NCBI RefSeq assembly: GCF_963681195.1
Contig: NZ_OY808997.1
Location: forward strand, 2,666,001 to 2,730,000
Reading direction: 5' to 3'
DNA from: Vibrio sp. 16
Lineage (GTDB): Bacteria; Pseudomonadota; Gammaproteobacteria; Enterobacterales; Vibrionaceae
DNA length: 64,000 nucleotides
Each line of letters opens with the position of its first letter. The stretch's first letter is position 1. Shown here one piece after another: positions 53,059 through 61,761 of the stretch. The translations under genes were made by a program, and so were the position numbers. The notes beneath the pieces are model-generated. The model did not search any database. It saw nothing but the letters and a program-made list of their open reading frames with translations, and had not been told where the DNA came from.

Positions 53059-54603
53059 ATGGTTCAACAACACCAACAAGAACTTCAAAAACAGCTCTGG
53101 AACATCGCCAACACACTACGTGGCAATATGTCAGCAGACGACTTTCGTGACTACATTCTGGGGCTTATCTTCTACAAGTATTTATCAGACAAGCTAAACC
53201 GCTACTGTGATGAGCTACTTGCCGAAGATGGCATTACCTTTATTGGTGCTGTTGATAATAAAGAACTACTCAATGACTTACGTGAAGAGTGTGTTGAAAA
53301 CCTAGGCTACTTTATTGCGCCTAAGCAGCTTTTCTCTAGCCTAGCAGGGCGTGGTAAGAAGCAAGAGTTTATTATCGATGAGCTTGATCGCACTCTTGCT
53401 GATATTGAACAATCCACCACAGCGGCGGATTCTGCCGACGACTTCAACGGTTTGTTCGAAGAGTTAGACCTTAACTCAAGCAAGCTGGGTAAAAATCCAG
53501 ATGCACGTAATAAGCTAATTAGTCAGGTCTTGGTTCACCTCGATAACATCGACTTCCACCTAGAAAATACCGAGATTGATTTGCTGGGCGATGCCTATGA
53601 ATACCTTATCGGTCAGTTTGCTTCTGGTGCGGGTAAAAAGGCGGGTGAGTTCTATACCCCGCAACAGGTAAGTAAGATCCTCGCAAAGCTTGTTAGCCTA
53701 AATGGGAATGTGAAATCGGTATACGACCCTACTTGTGGTTCAGGCTCATTGCTACTGCGTGTTGCTCGTGAAGTCGGCAGCCACAACCTTGAGTTTTGTG
53801 GTCAGGAGCAAAACCCAAGCACTTATAACCTTGCTCGTATGAATATGCTGATGCACGGTGTGCGGTACGATAAATTCGACATCAAAAACGATGACACGCT
53901 AGAGCATCCAATGCACCTAGAGCAGCGTTTTGATGCGGTCGTGGCAAATCCTCCGTTTTCAGCGAACTGGAGTGCTAACGAACTGCACTTAAACAGTGAA
54001 CGCTTTGCTGACTACGGCAAGCTTGCCCCTAAATCGAAAGCTGATTTCGCTTTTGTTCTTCACATGATTCACCAATTGAATGAAACGGGCACGCTAGCGG
54101 TCGTTGTTCCTCACGGCATCCTATTCCGCGGTGCGGCAGAAGGTCATATCCGTAAGCACCTTATCGAGAAAAAGAACTACCTAGATGCCGTGATTGGCTT
54201 ACCAGCGGGTATCTTCTTCGGTACAGGTATCCCGACTTGTATTTTAGTGTTTAAGAAGAATCGTAAGAACGATGATAACGTGCTGTTTATCGACGCATCT
54301 AACCACTTCGAAAAAGGCAAAGCACAAAACTTTATGCGTAATGACGACGTTGAGCGCATTGTTGAAGCCTACAGCAAACGTGAATCTGTTGAAAAGTTTG
54401 CCCACGTTGCCAAGCTTATTGAGATTGAAGAAAACGATTACAACCTCAACATCCCTCGTTACGTTGATACCTTTGAAGAGGAAGAGCCTGTTGCTCTGGA
54501 TACGGTAGCCTCTGAACTTGCTGAGCTAGAGACCAAAATGCACTCAGTGGATGCAGATATTGCCGACTTCTGTTCTCAACTAAACATCAAGGCACCATTC
54601 TAA
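53059..54603 (+). CDS. hsdM: Type I restriction-modification system DNA methyltransferase subunit
   Basis: The 514-residue HsdM has an N-terminal helical domain (ELQKQLWNIANTLRGNMSADDFRDYILGLIF). SAM motif I is DPTCGSGS 223-230 and the N6-adenine catalytic motif is NPPF 297-300 (VVANPPFSANWS). It ends with the HsdM C-terminal helices. The length matches EcoR124-type (IC) enzymes. It methylates adenine at the recognition site within an M2S complex. AGG seven bases before ATG 53059 is the ribosome site. hsdS follows 12 bp later. Confidence 0.96.
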   Translation: MVQQHQQELQKQLWNIANTLRGNMSADDFRDYILGLIFYKYLSDKLNRYCDELLAEDGITFIGAVDNKELLNDLREECVENLGYFIAPKQLFSSLAGRGKKQEFIIDELDRTLADIEQSTTAADSADDFNGLFEELDLNSSKLGKNPDARNKLISQVLVHLDNIDFHLENTEIDLLGDAYEYLIGQFASGAGKKAGEFYTPQQVSKILAKLVSLNGNVKSVYDPTCGSGSLLLRVAREVGSHNLEFCGQEQNPSTYNLARMNMLMHGVRYDKFDIKNDDTLEHPMHLEQRFDAVVANPPFSANWSANELHLNSERFADYGKLAPKSKADFAFVLHMIHQLNETGTLAVVVPHGILFRGAAEGHIRKHLIEKKNYLDAVIGLPAGIFFGTGIPTCILVFKKNRKNDDNVLFIDASNHFEKGKAQNFMRNDDVERIVEAYSKRESVEKFAHVAKLIEIEENDYNLNIPRYVDTFEEEEPVALDTVASELAELETKMHSVDADIADFCSQLNIKAPF

Positions 54604-54615
54604 AGTAGGTATCAT

Positions 54616-55902
54616 ATGACAGAACAAATGAATGTGCCGAAGCTAAGGTTTGAAGAGTTTTCTGAGAATTGGCAAGCAATTGAGCTAGGCGAATTGATGA
54701 CCTTTAAAAATGGTATCAATGCATCAAGAGAGCAATACGGACGTGGTGTTAAATTTATTAACGTAATGGATATTATTGAGAATGACTATATCACTTACGA
54801 TCGAATAGTTGGCTCTGTTGATGTAGAAAACAAAGAGTTTGAAAAGAATATCGTTGAATATGGCGATATCCTGTTCCAAAGAAGCTCTGAGACTAGAGAG
54901 GAAGTGGGACAGGCTAACGTTTATTTGGATAAGAAGAACGTTGCTACATTTGGCGGTTTTGTTATTCGAGGAAAAAAGGTTGGCGACTTTGACTCTGTTT
55001 GCATGAACTATCTTTTGAAAACAGATAAAGCTCGCAAAGAAGTTACTACTAAGAGTGGTGGTAGCACTCGTTATAACGTCGGTCAAGCAACACTATCAGC
55101 CGTCAATATTGACCTACCTCCTTGTATTCCAGAACAACAAAAAATCGCCTCTTTCTTATCAAAAGTCGATGAGAAGATCGCCCTACTAGCAGAGAAAAAA
55201 GACAAGCTCGCCGAGTACAAAAAAGGTGTGATGCAGCAATTGTTCAATGGTAAATGGGAAGAGCAAGATGGGCAGCTAACCTTTGTCCCGCCGACATTGC
55301 GCTTTAAAGCAGCTGACGGTAGCGAGTTTTCTGATTGGGAAGAGATTGAACTTGGTAAACTGAGCAAGAAATCTACGGTCAAAAACAAAGACACTAGCGT
55401 AAGTGCTGTTCTCACAAATTCAGCGACACAAGGCATTATTCATCAAGCTGATTACTTTGACAGGGACATTGCGAACCAGAGTAATTTAGATGGCTACTAT
55501 GTGGTAAAACCTAATGACTTTGTTTACAACCCTAGGATATCTATCCCAGCACCAGTAGGACCGATTAACAGAAATAAGCTAGATGTCGGAGTCATGTCTC
55601 CGTTATACACTGTTTTTACAGTGAACAAGAGCGTGAACCTAAGCTATCTTGAGTATTTCTTTAAAACTACAAAATGGCATCGCTACATGAATAGCATTGC
55701 AAATTTTGGTGCCCGCCATGACCGAATGAATATCACAACAAGTGATTTTTTCAAAATGCCGATTCCAGTGCCATGTATTGAAGAGCAAAACAAAATCGTT
55801 CAGTTTGTTTCATCTATCGACCAGAAGCTCGACCTCGCCAACTCCGAGTTTGAAAAAGCTAAAGAGTGGAAGAGGGGTTTATTACAACAAATGTTCGTTT
55901 AA
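54616..55902 (+). CDS. hsdS: Type I restriction-modification system specificity subunit
   Basis: The 428-residue HsdS has two target-recognition domains (about 5-170 and 225-385), each followed by a conserved helical spacer. The first spacer is PEQQKIASFLSKVDEKIALL ... EYKKGVMQQLF and the second is EEQNKIVQFVSSIDQKLDLA ... EWKRGLLQQMF. The two-fold layout predicts a bipartite target sequence, which cannot be deduced. It is complete, with intact frames in both halves. It is translated from ATG 54616, 12 bp after hsdM. Confidence 0.95.
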   Translation: MTEQMNVPKLRFEEFSENWQAIELGELMTFKNGINASREQYGRGVKFINVMDIIENDYITYDRIVGSVDVENKEFEKNIVEYGDILFQRSSETREEVGQANVYLDKKNVATFGGFVIRGKKVGDFDSVCMNYLLKTDKARKEVTTKSGGSTRYNVGQATLSAVNIDLPPCIPEQQKIASFLSKVDEKIALLAEKKDKLAEYKKGVMQQLFNGKWEEQDGQLTFVPPTLRFKAADGSEFSDWEEIELGKLSKKSTVKNKDTSVSAVLTNSATQGIIHQADYFDRDIANQSNLDGYYVVKPNDFVYNPRISIPAPVGPINRNKLDVGVMSPLYTVFTVNKSVNLSYLEYFFKTTKWHRYMNSIANFGARHDRMNITTSDFFKMPIPVPCIEEQNKIVQFVSSIDQKLDLANSEFEKAKEWKRGLLQQMFV

Positions 55903-55911
55903 CTTTGCTAA

Positions 55912-56025
55912 TTGAACCGTCAACGGTGTTAGTGGCTTTCCCTCACCCTAGTCACATAGGCAAGCTATGCTCGTAGGGCTTCGATCAATTGCTGCCTTGT
56001 TGACAGCCCAATTATCTGCGTTAAA
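55912..56025 (+). repeat. ERIC-like repeat between hsdS and hsdR
   Basis: It shows the ERIC-like core in inverse orientation to the purH-purD copy, with shared blocks such as CCTAGTCACATAGG (CCTAATCACATAGC in the other), AAGCTATGCTCGTAG and CCTTGTTGACAGCCC. It lies within the hsd operon and would form a hairpin in the messenger. Boundaries are approximate. Confidence 0.62.
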
Positions 56026-56065
56026 AAGTAGGTAACCGTTAGTTGGATTTATAAAAAGAAGAATT

Positions 56066-59014
56066 ATGAGCACACAATCAGAAGCACAACTTGAAAAAGA
56101 GCTAATCGATCAGCTTATCGCTGCCGATTTCAAACCTGTTGATATTGGTAACGCTGAGGCGCTGAAGGCGAACCTAAAAACTCAGCTTGAGAAAGCCAAT
56201 AGCGTCACGCTAACAGAGCGTGAGTTTGAAAGTGTGCTCATCAAGCTTGAAAAAGGCAGCATCTTCGATAAATCCAAGCGCTTAAAGGGCAAGGTGGATG
56301 TCACTCGTGAAGATGGCACCACCGACTACCTGACTTTATTGTTTGATGATGCCAGCAAGAACCACTTCCAAGTGACCAATCAGATCACCATTCAAGGGAC
56401 GTACGAGAACCGCTACGACGTCACCATCTTGGTGAATGGTTTACCGCTAATTCAAATTGAACTAAAACGCCGAGGCATTGAATTGGCGGAAGCTTTCAAT
56501 CAGATAAAACGCTACGACAAACATACCTATGGTGCGCAAGGCGGGCTGTTCAACTACGTACAGTTGTTTGTTATCTCGAACGGCGTTAACACCAAATATT
56601 TCTCTAATAACCGTGATCTTTCGTTTAAGCAGACTTTCCACTGGACGGACGTTGAAAATAACAAGATTAACTCGCTGCCTCAGTTTGCTGATGCGTTCTT
56701 AAATCGACCTCATCTGACTAAGATGCTCAGCCGTTATATTGTGCAGAATGAGTCAGGTAAGTTTTTGATGGTGCTACGCCCTTACCAATTCTATGCGGTA
56801 GAAGCGATCGTTAGTCAGGTTAAAACCAACAATAACCACGGTTACATTTGGCACACGACAGGCAGTGGTAAGACGCTGACTAGCTTCAAAACCGCCCAGA
56901 TCCTCTCTACACTTGAAGATGTGGATAGAGTGGTATTTGTGGTCGACCGCAAAGATCTCGACTACCAAACTGCAAAAGAGTTTGATGCCTTTTTAAGAGG
57001 CAGTGTCGACAGCACGGGTGACACTAAGAGCCTTCTGAATCAGTTCCTCGGTTCTCGACCACCTCCACCAAAGAACACGGCGAAGAAAGCGCTAAACACC
57101 AAAGATAGTAGTGCCAACGACGGTGAAGAGCTGCCACAAGTTGCTGAGTATGCACCGATCTACAGTAATAAAGTCAATCGCATCAACAAGCTCACCATCA
57201 CTACAATTCAAAAGCTTAATAACCTGATAACCAAACCTCGCTTTAAAGGACAGGTTGAGCACTTACGCCAAGAGCGAGTGGTCTTTATCTTTGATGAATG
57301 CCATCGTAGCCAATTTGGCGAAACACACCAAAACATCGTCGACTTCTTTGAAAAAGCACAGCTATTTGGTTTTACGGGGACACCTATCTTCGCTGACAAT
57401 GCGACCGCTAAAAAAGTCGAAGGCAAAGGCACACAGAAGCGAACTACAAAAGATCTGTTTGGTGAACGCCTTCATAGCTATGTGATTGTTGATGCGATCA
57501 AAGATGACAACGTGCTTCCATTTGCTATTGAGTATTACGGCAAGCTAAAACATAAAAATGACAGCATGGATGTCGACGTAAGCAGTATCGATGTCGCCGA
57601 GTTCTTTAGCTCTCCAAAGCGCATTAAACAAGTGTGTGAGCACATCATCGGTATCCACGGTCATAAGACCAAACGCAAGTTTAACGCCATGCTGTGTGTG
57701 GCAAGTGTGCCTGATCTCATCACCTACTACGACACATTCAAAGCCCTTAAAGAAGAGGGCAAACATAAGCTCAATATCGGCACCATCTTTAGCTACGGTG
57801 TAAATGAGGAAGAAGAGTTCGAAGGTGAGGTCAATGTCAAAGGCTTAGCGGAAGCCAACGCCAAAGTTCATAGCCGAGACAAGCTAGATGCTTACATCGA
57901 AGACTATAACCGACAGTTTGGTACAAGCTATTCGACCCAAGATACCGACAGTTTCTACAACTACTACAAGGATCTATCGAACCGCACGAAGAACGGTGAA
58001 GTGGATATCTTGCTAGTGGTGAATATGTTCCTTACAGGTTTTGATGCCCCCGGCTTAAACACCATCTATGTCGATAAAAACCTTAAATATCATGGTTTGG
58101 TGCAAGCTTTCTCCCGCACCAACCGCTTAAATGGCACAGTGAAGTCGCATGGTAATGTTATGTGTTACCGCAACCTTAAGCCACAAGCGGACGAAGCATT
58201 TACCCTGTTCTCAAATAAACAGCCAATCGAGTTTATTGAAGTTCCAGACCTTAACGGCTTGACCGAGGACTTTGCTAAAGCACTTGAAGCGTTGAAAGCA
58301 ATTGCTCCTGACGTGCAAAGTGTCGATGACTTGCCTGACGAAGACATGCAAGCAGGCTTTATTAAGCAGTTCCGCATCTTGATGCGGTTAAAGAACCAAC
58401 TTGAGACATTTAGCGATTTCGACATTGAAACGCTTGGTATGTCTGAGCAAGAATTCGTTGACTATGCCTCTAAATACAGCGATTTAGCCCGTGAACTCAA
58501 GAAAGGGCCTGCTGATAAAGAGTCTATCTTAGCGGACATCGATTTTGAGCTAGAGCTACTCCAACGTGATGAAGTCAACGTTAGCTATATTCGTCACTTA
58601 CTAATGACCATGTTCGAAGAGTCTTGTGACGAAGCAAAAGAGAAGAAGCGCCAAGTTATCGCTAACTTACTGGCTACTGAACCGACTTTGTATAGCAAGC
58701 GTTCTCTCATCGAAGATTTTATTGAGAAGTCGATGCAAGGCTTAGTGCAAGGTGCTGAGTTTGATGAGTACATCGAAGAGCAGAAGCAAAAAGAGCTAAG
58801 CCTGATAGCAGAAGAAGAGAAGTTGGACACCGATAAGTTCAGCGAAATGGTGACGAACATCGAGAACGGTATGAGTGTAGACAGCTTGAAGTCGGATGAT
58901 ATCGCCCAGCTAACAACAGAGAAGATGACCTTCAGAACACGCCGCACAATCCTTCCTCGTATCGCAGAGCGGCTGAAAGGGTTCGCTGCGACCTTTATCG
59001 AAGGTTTTCATTAA
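56066..59014 (+). CDS. hsdR: Type I restriction-modification system endonuclease/translocase subunit
   Basis: The 982-residue HsdR has an N-terminal nuclease domain with Asp118, Glu132 and Lys134 (YDVTILVNG...IQIELKRRG) and the QxxxY-like Gln146. A superfamily 2 motor follows with Walker A HTTGSGKT 263-270 and FDECHRSQFGE (DECH 410-413), LFGFTGTPIF, and the motif VI region VQAFSRTNRLNG. DECHRSQFG is as in EcoR124I, supporting type IC. A proline- and lysine-rich insertion (about 331-358) sits before motif Ia. All catalytic motifs are intact. It is separated from hsdS by 163 bp with an ERIC-like repeat. Confidence 0.96.
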   Translation: MSTQSEAQLEKELIDQLIAADFKPVDIGNAEALKANLKTQLEKANSVTLTEREFESVLIKLEKGSIFDKSKRLKGKVDVTREDGTTDYLTLLFDDASKNHFQVTNQITIQGTYENRYDVTILVNGLPLIQIELKRRGIELAEAFNQIKRYDKHTYGAQGGLFNYVQLFVISNGVNTKYFSNNRDLSFKQTFHWTDVENNKINSLPQFADAFLNRPHLTKMLSRYIVQNESGKFLMVLRPYQFYAVEAIVSQVKTNNNHGYIWHTTGSGKTLTSFKTAQILSTLEDVDRVVFVVDRKDLDYQTAKEFDAFLRGSVDSTGDTKSLLNQFLGSRPPPPKNTAKKALNTKDSSANDGEELPQVAEYAPIYSNKVNRINKLTITTIQKLNNLITKPRFKGQVEHLRQERVVFIFDECHRSQFGETHQNIVDFFEKAQLFGFTGTPIFADNATAKKVEGKGTQKRTTKDLFGERLHSYVIVDAIKDDNVLPFAIEYYGKLKHKNDSMDVDVSSIDVAEFFSSPKRIKQVCEHIIGIHGHKTKRKFNAMLCVASVPDLITYYDTFKALKEEGKHKLNIGTIFSYGVNEEEEFEGEVNVKGLAEANAKVHSRDKLDAYIEDYNRQFGTSYSTQDTDSFYNYYKDLSNRTKNGEVDILLVVNMFLTGFDAPGLNTIYVDKNLKYHGLVQAFSRTNRLNGTVKSHGNVMCYRNLKPQADEAFTLFSNKQPIEFIEVPDLNGLTEDFAKALEALKAIAPDVQSVDDLPDEDMQAGFIKQFRILMRLKNQLETFSDFDIETLGMSEQEFVDYASKYSDLARELKKGPADKESILADIDFELELLQRDEVNVSYIRHLLMTMFEESCDEAKEKKRQVIANLLATEPTLYSKRSLIEDFIEKSMQGLVQGAEFDEYIEEQKQKELSLIAEEEKLDTDKFSEMVTNIENGMSVDSLKSDDIAQLTTEKMTFRTRRTILPRIAERLKGFAATFIEGFH

Positions 59015-59034
59015 AACCTAGGTAAGGTAAGAGC

Positions 59035-59056
59035 CGCTGGTGGAAAGCCACCAGCG
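59035..59056. repeat. Hairpin CGCTGGTGG / CCACCAGCG behind hsdR
   Basis: 9-bp perfect stem, AAAG loop, no T-run. It shares GCTGGTGG and AAAGCCACCAGC with the stem-loop at 49576-49599. It lies between the convergent hsdR and HGGxSTG genes. Confidence 0.5.
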
Positions 59057-59093
59057 ACGCAAAAGTGAAATTACGGTATAAAACCTGCCATAG

Positions 59094-59699
59094 CTACTGT
59101 CCTAACTGCATTTTCTTGAAGTTGCGTTCAAGCTTCCTCATTTCCTTTGTAGCAGCCTTATCTAGATACTCATCCAAGTAGTCACTTTGCCTTTGAGATC
59201 GCCAGCGATTGAACTGTGGATGGCTAAATAGAGTGTAATGCACGTGACACTCTAAGTGAGGGGCCCCCGAGTCTTGGTAGTATTGGTCTAAAGCAGCTTG
59301 TAACAAAATAAAGTCCTGCATACCGAACTCTTGCAGTATTGCGAATTTCATTACTTCTAGAGCTTCCCTGTTCACTTCAACGACTGTATTTAGGGTTGTA
59401 TCACCATATTTAGGGATGTTTGGTCCAAGAGTCTTTATTACTTGTAAGGCTTGATAAGCTTGATTGAATAGGGCTTGTTCTTTATCAGTGATTTTGCACA
59501 TAGCCCAAGTTGGCATTTTCTTTGCCGCATTACGGCTTGATTTTAATTTCCCTGACTTAGTTCTCGGTCCAGTAGACTGCCCTCCATGTAATTTGCATCT
59601 GCCATTGTTTTTTGAACCGCGCCGTTTACATGGTGTGCCTGATGTTGTTGTCGCTCCACACAGAGGCAGAGTCGATAAGTCGAAACGTTTTTGTGTCAT
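59094..59699 (-). CDS. HGGxSTG domain-containing protein
   Basis: The 201-residue protein has an N-terminal Cys/His cluster: Cys14, Cys24, Cys35 and His38, in the pattern CGATTTSGTPC...RCKLHGGQSTGPRT. This is the hallmark of the HGGxSTG family found in phages and integrative elements, and it may bind zinc. The rest is helical and basic, without a recognised motif. The family's function is unknown. AAGGA lies some way upstream of ATG 59699. It is the last gene of the minus-strand backbone run. Confidence 0.8.
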   Translation of the reverse strand: MTQKRFDLSTLPLCGATTTSGTPCKRRGSKNNGRCKLHGGQSTGPRTKSGKLKSSRNAAKKMPTWAMCKITDKEQALFNQAYQALQVIKTLGPNIPKYGDTTLNTVVEVNREALEVMKFAILQEFGMQDFILLQAALDQYYQDSGAPHLECHVHYTLFSHPQFNRWRSQRQSDYLDEYLDKAATKEMRKLERNFKKMQLGQ

Positions 59700-59774
59700 T
59701 TTTCGTCAAAAAGATCCTTAAATTCTGGGAGTGGCGGAATCTTGTTCGGTTGAAAAGCTAATTTATAGCTCGGT

Positions 59775-60404
59775 TCATGGGGTTTGATTGGAAGAAAAGT
59801 TTTCACTTAGCAATTTGCAATTTTTCTTTAAGCGGCAGCATTGGTATGAGTTCACGTTCGAAGCTATTGTGTTTTTCCCTTCTCTTTTTGCCATGTAACT
59901 CATACGCATTCTTAAAGCTCTAAGCTCACGATAACTCCCGTCTCGCTTTATTCGATAGATGCGATTTTTAGGTTTAAACCTGAAATTGTCGGGGTGAATG
60001 CTCTTCCAAGCGTTGCCGGAAGCAGTATCTACCAGTTGACTTTGTTGACACTTATGACCGCTAAGTAACACAATCATATGGTAGTGCTGGGAGTTAGCAT
60101 CGTTTTGTTCTCTAACCCAAAAATATCCAACTTCACAGCGATAGTGTTTTTTTAACGCTGCTTTTAACCTTTGGAGCATAATGGTTAGCAACTGGTTATC
60201 TTCGGTTGGTTGAGCTTGGTGGAGTTGGACAAACACAGCCGTCACTTTGCTATAGTAAGTGAGCATAGTATCCACCAGCTTAAAAGACTTATTTAAGATC
60301 TCAGGAATGATGCCTTTCTTGCTATTAAAGATTAGATGAGGGTGATCTTGATATAGAAAGTAAGCAAGATGTTTCTTTGACGGATGGTTTAGGATCTGGC
60401 ACAT
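59775..60404 (-). CDS. Inovirus Gp2 / YagK-YfjJ-like HUH protein
   Basis: The 209-residue basic protein has an HYH motif at residues 107-109 (NSQHYHMIVLLSG), like the metal-binding HUH motif of rolling-circle replication proteins. The preceding VGYFWVREQ strand matches Gp2 and YagK/YfjJ proteins of satellites and cryptic prophages. A RKxR-rich C-terminus (RELRALRMRMSYMAKREGKN) contains YMAK, possibly the Tyr/Lys of the active helix. It may start replication of the excised circle. Catalysis is inferred. Confidence 0.75.
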   Translation of the reverse strand: MCQILNHPSKKHLAYFLYQDHPHLIFNSKKGIIPEILNKSFKLVDTMLTYYSKVTAVFVQLHQAQPTEDNQLLTIMLQRLKAALKKHYRCEVGYFWVREQNDANSQHYHMIVLLSGHKCQQSQLVDTASGNAWKSIHPDNFRFKPKNRIYRIKRDGSYRELRALRMRMSYMAKREGKNTIASNVNSYQCCRLKKNCKLLSENFSSNQTP

Positions 60405-60543
60405 ACAATATATAGTAACCTGCGATATTTAAGGGAAATACACATCTCAAATCTTTGACCACTCTGGATTGTTGCTAATTTATCAGAGATCACAATGTTA
60501 GTTAGCGTAATCAAAAGCGGTCAAAAGGTAGCTTTTGGGCGTC

Positions 60544-60774
60544 TTATTGGGTTTCTTGTTCTTCTAACCACTTATTAATTGTTGCCCTGAACCATCCGCC
60601 AGTATTACCTCTAGGGGTTCTTAACGGTTCTGGAACTCGCCCATCCTTTATCATTCTCCCAATAGTGGATAAGCTTTTTCCTGTTTCTTGTGCTAGCTGC
60701 TTTTTAGTTACGATCTTTGTTGGCGCTTCTTGGGTCATCGCACGGCTGTAATCGTAGTAACGTGTTTTACCCAT
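60544..60774 (-). CDS. AlpA-like/MerR-type helix-turn-helix protein (second)
   Basis: The 76-residue protein has a helix-turn-helix (TKKQLAQETGKSLSTIGRMIKDGRVPEP) followed by GNTGGWFRATINKWLEE, the layout of AlpA-like excision regulators. ATG 60774 lies 3 bp after the preceding gene's stop. A second in-frame ATG at 60738 is possible. It likely works with the other AlpA-like gene in control of integrase or excision, by analogy with CP4-57 AlpA. Confidence 0.78.
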   Translation of the reverse strand: MGKTRYYDYSRAMTQEAPTKIVTKKQLAQETGKSLSTIGRMIKDGRVPEPLRTPRGNTGGWFRATINKWLEEQETQ

Positions 60775-60777
60775 GAA

Positions 60778-60999
60778 TTAAGCCCCCTCTCTTGTTTCAA
60801 TCCATTCCATGATTTCAGACAGTACCCACGCGACAGAGCGATTTCCTAGTTTTCTCCGCTTAGGGAACTGGCCTTTTTGCTCAAGAACCCATGCTTGAGA
60901 GCGAGATATAGACGTAAGGGCTCGCCGCTCTTCTTCTCGAATAAGACGGTCGGTAGGTTTTAAGGGTAAATTGAGGTTCTGAGCTGTATGTTTAAGCAT
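60778..60999 (-). CDS. AlpA family phage-type regulator (first)
   Basis: The 73-residue protein has the AlpA pattern DRLIREEERRALTSISRSQAWVLEQKGQFPKRRKLGNRSVAWVLSEIMEWI: a winged helix-turn-helix ending in the W-x-x-S/E-x-I-x-x-W motif. AlpA of CP4-57 activates integrase and so excision. It is in tandem with a second AlpA-like gene. Confidence 0.85.
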   Translation of the reverse strand: MLKHTAQNLNLPLKPTDRLIREEERRALTSISRSQAWVLEQKGQFPKRRKLGNRSVAWVLSEIMEWIETREGA

Positions 61000-61086
61000 T
61001 TCTTTACCATGTGTTGGCTTGTTTTCAATGGTTTTGAGTTTGCCAACGAGGAGAAATGCTTTCGTCTATTCAGCTAGCCTTGGTAC

Positions 61087-61749
61087 TTAAAATAAAAAAG
61101 CTTCTGTACCAAATAATCGCTTCGCTTCCAGTTCGAGAGCGGCAATGTTCGACGGGCTGCTACGACCTTTTCGAAAAGCTGATTTTGGTGCATAAGGTTG
61201 TATGATTTTGCGTAAGGTATTATGCGATAGGCTAGACATACCATTGAATAAATTACTCTTACAGCTGCTCTGAATAAAGCTAATCATAGTGCCGACTTGA
61301 ACATCCTTTACATTCCACTGTGTGTAGAGCTCTTTCGCGAACTCTTTAGCTTTCTGAATTGCTGGGAGGAATGGGGCTTGTACTACGCAGCCACCAATGA
61401 TGCGCTCTACAAGACTTCGGAAGTATTTTTTTTCAAATTCATCAAGAGCTTCTTTTTGCTTATCTCTTTTAATGATGTCTTCATGTTTTGAGAGCCGGTG
61501 AAGAATGTTCTCTCGTAACTTATCAAGATCCGGTCGCTGATATATTTTTTCTCTTAGCACGGAGCGTACATATTTACTTGCGAGTTTTTGCTCGAAGGAA
61601 TCTGGGAGTTCTGCTTCTATTTCTTCGAGTGACTTTGTTCGTTGCCAGTTCACGATTTCGATATCACCAATAGTAAGCGTGTCAGCGCTCTCGTATCTGA
61701 TAGGAGGTACTTTGATTGCGTGTTCTTGAAGTGAGTTCGAGATAAGCAT
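61087..61749 (-). CDS. Unrecognised 220-residue protein next to the right end
   Basis: The protein is basic and helical, with heptad-like charged stretches (RENILHRLSKHEDIIKRDKQKEALDEFEKKYFRSLVERII) and a basic C-terminal part (KSAFRKGRSSPSN). No signal, membrane segment or known domain is seen. I prefer ATG 61749 to the GTG at 61758, because an AGG lies 8 bases ahead of it. Its start is just inside the right arm-type repeat, so its expression may be affected by integrase binding. Confidence 0.65.
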   Translation of the reverse strand: MLISNSLQEHAIKVPPIRYESADTLTIGDIEIVNWQRTKSLEEIEAELPDSFEQKLASKYVRSVLREKIYQRPDLDKLRENILHRLSKHEDIIKRDKQKEALDEFEKKYFRSLVERIIGGCVVQAPFLPAIQKAKEFAKELYTQWNVKDVQVGTMISFIQSSCKSNLFNGMSSLSHNTLRKIIQPYAPKSAFRKGRSSPSNIAALELEAKRLFGTEAFLF

Positions 61750-61761
61750 AAGAAACACCTA

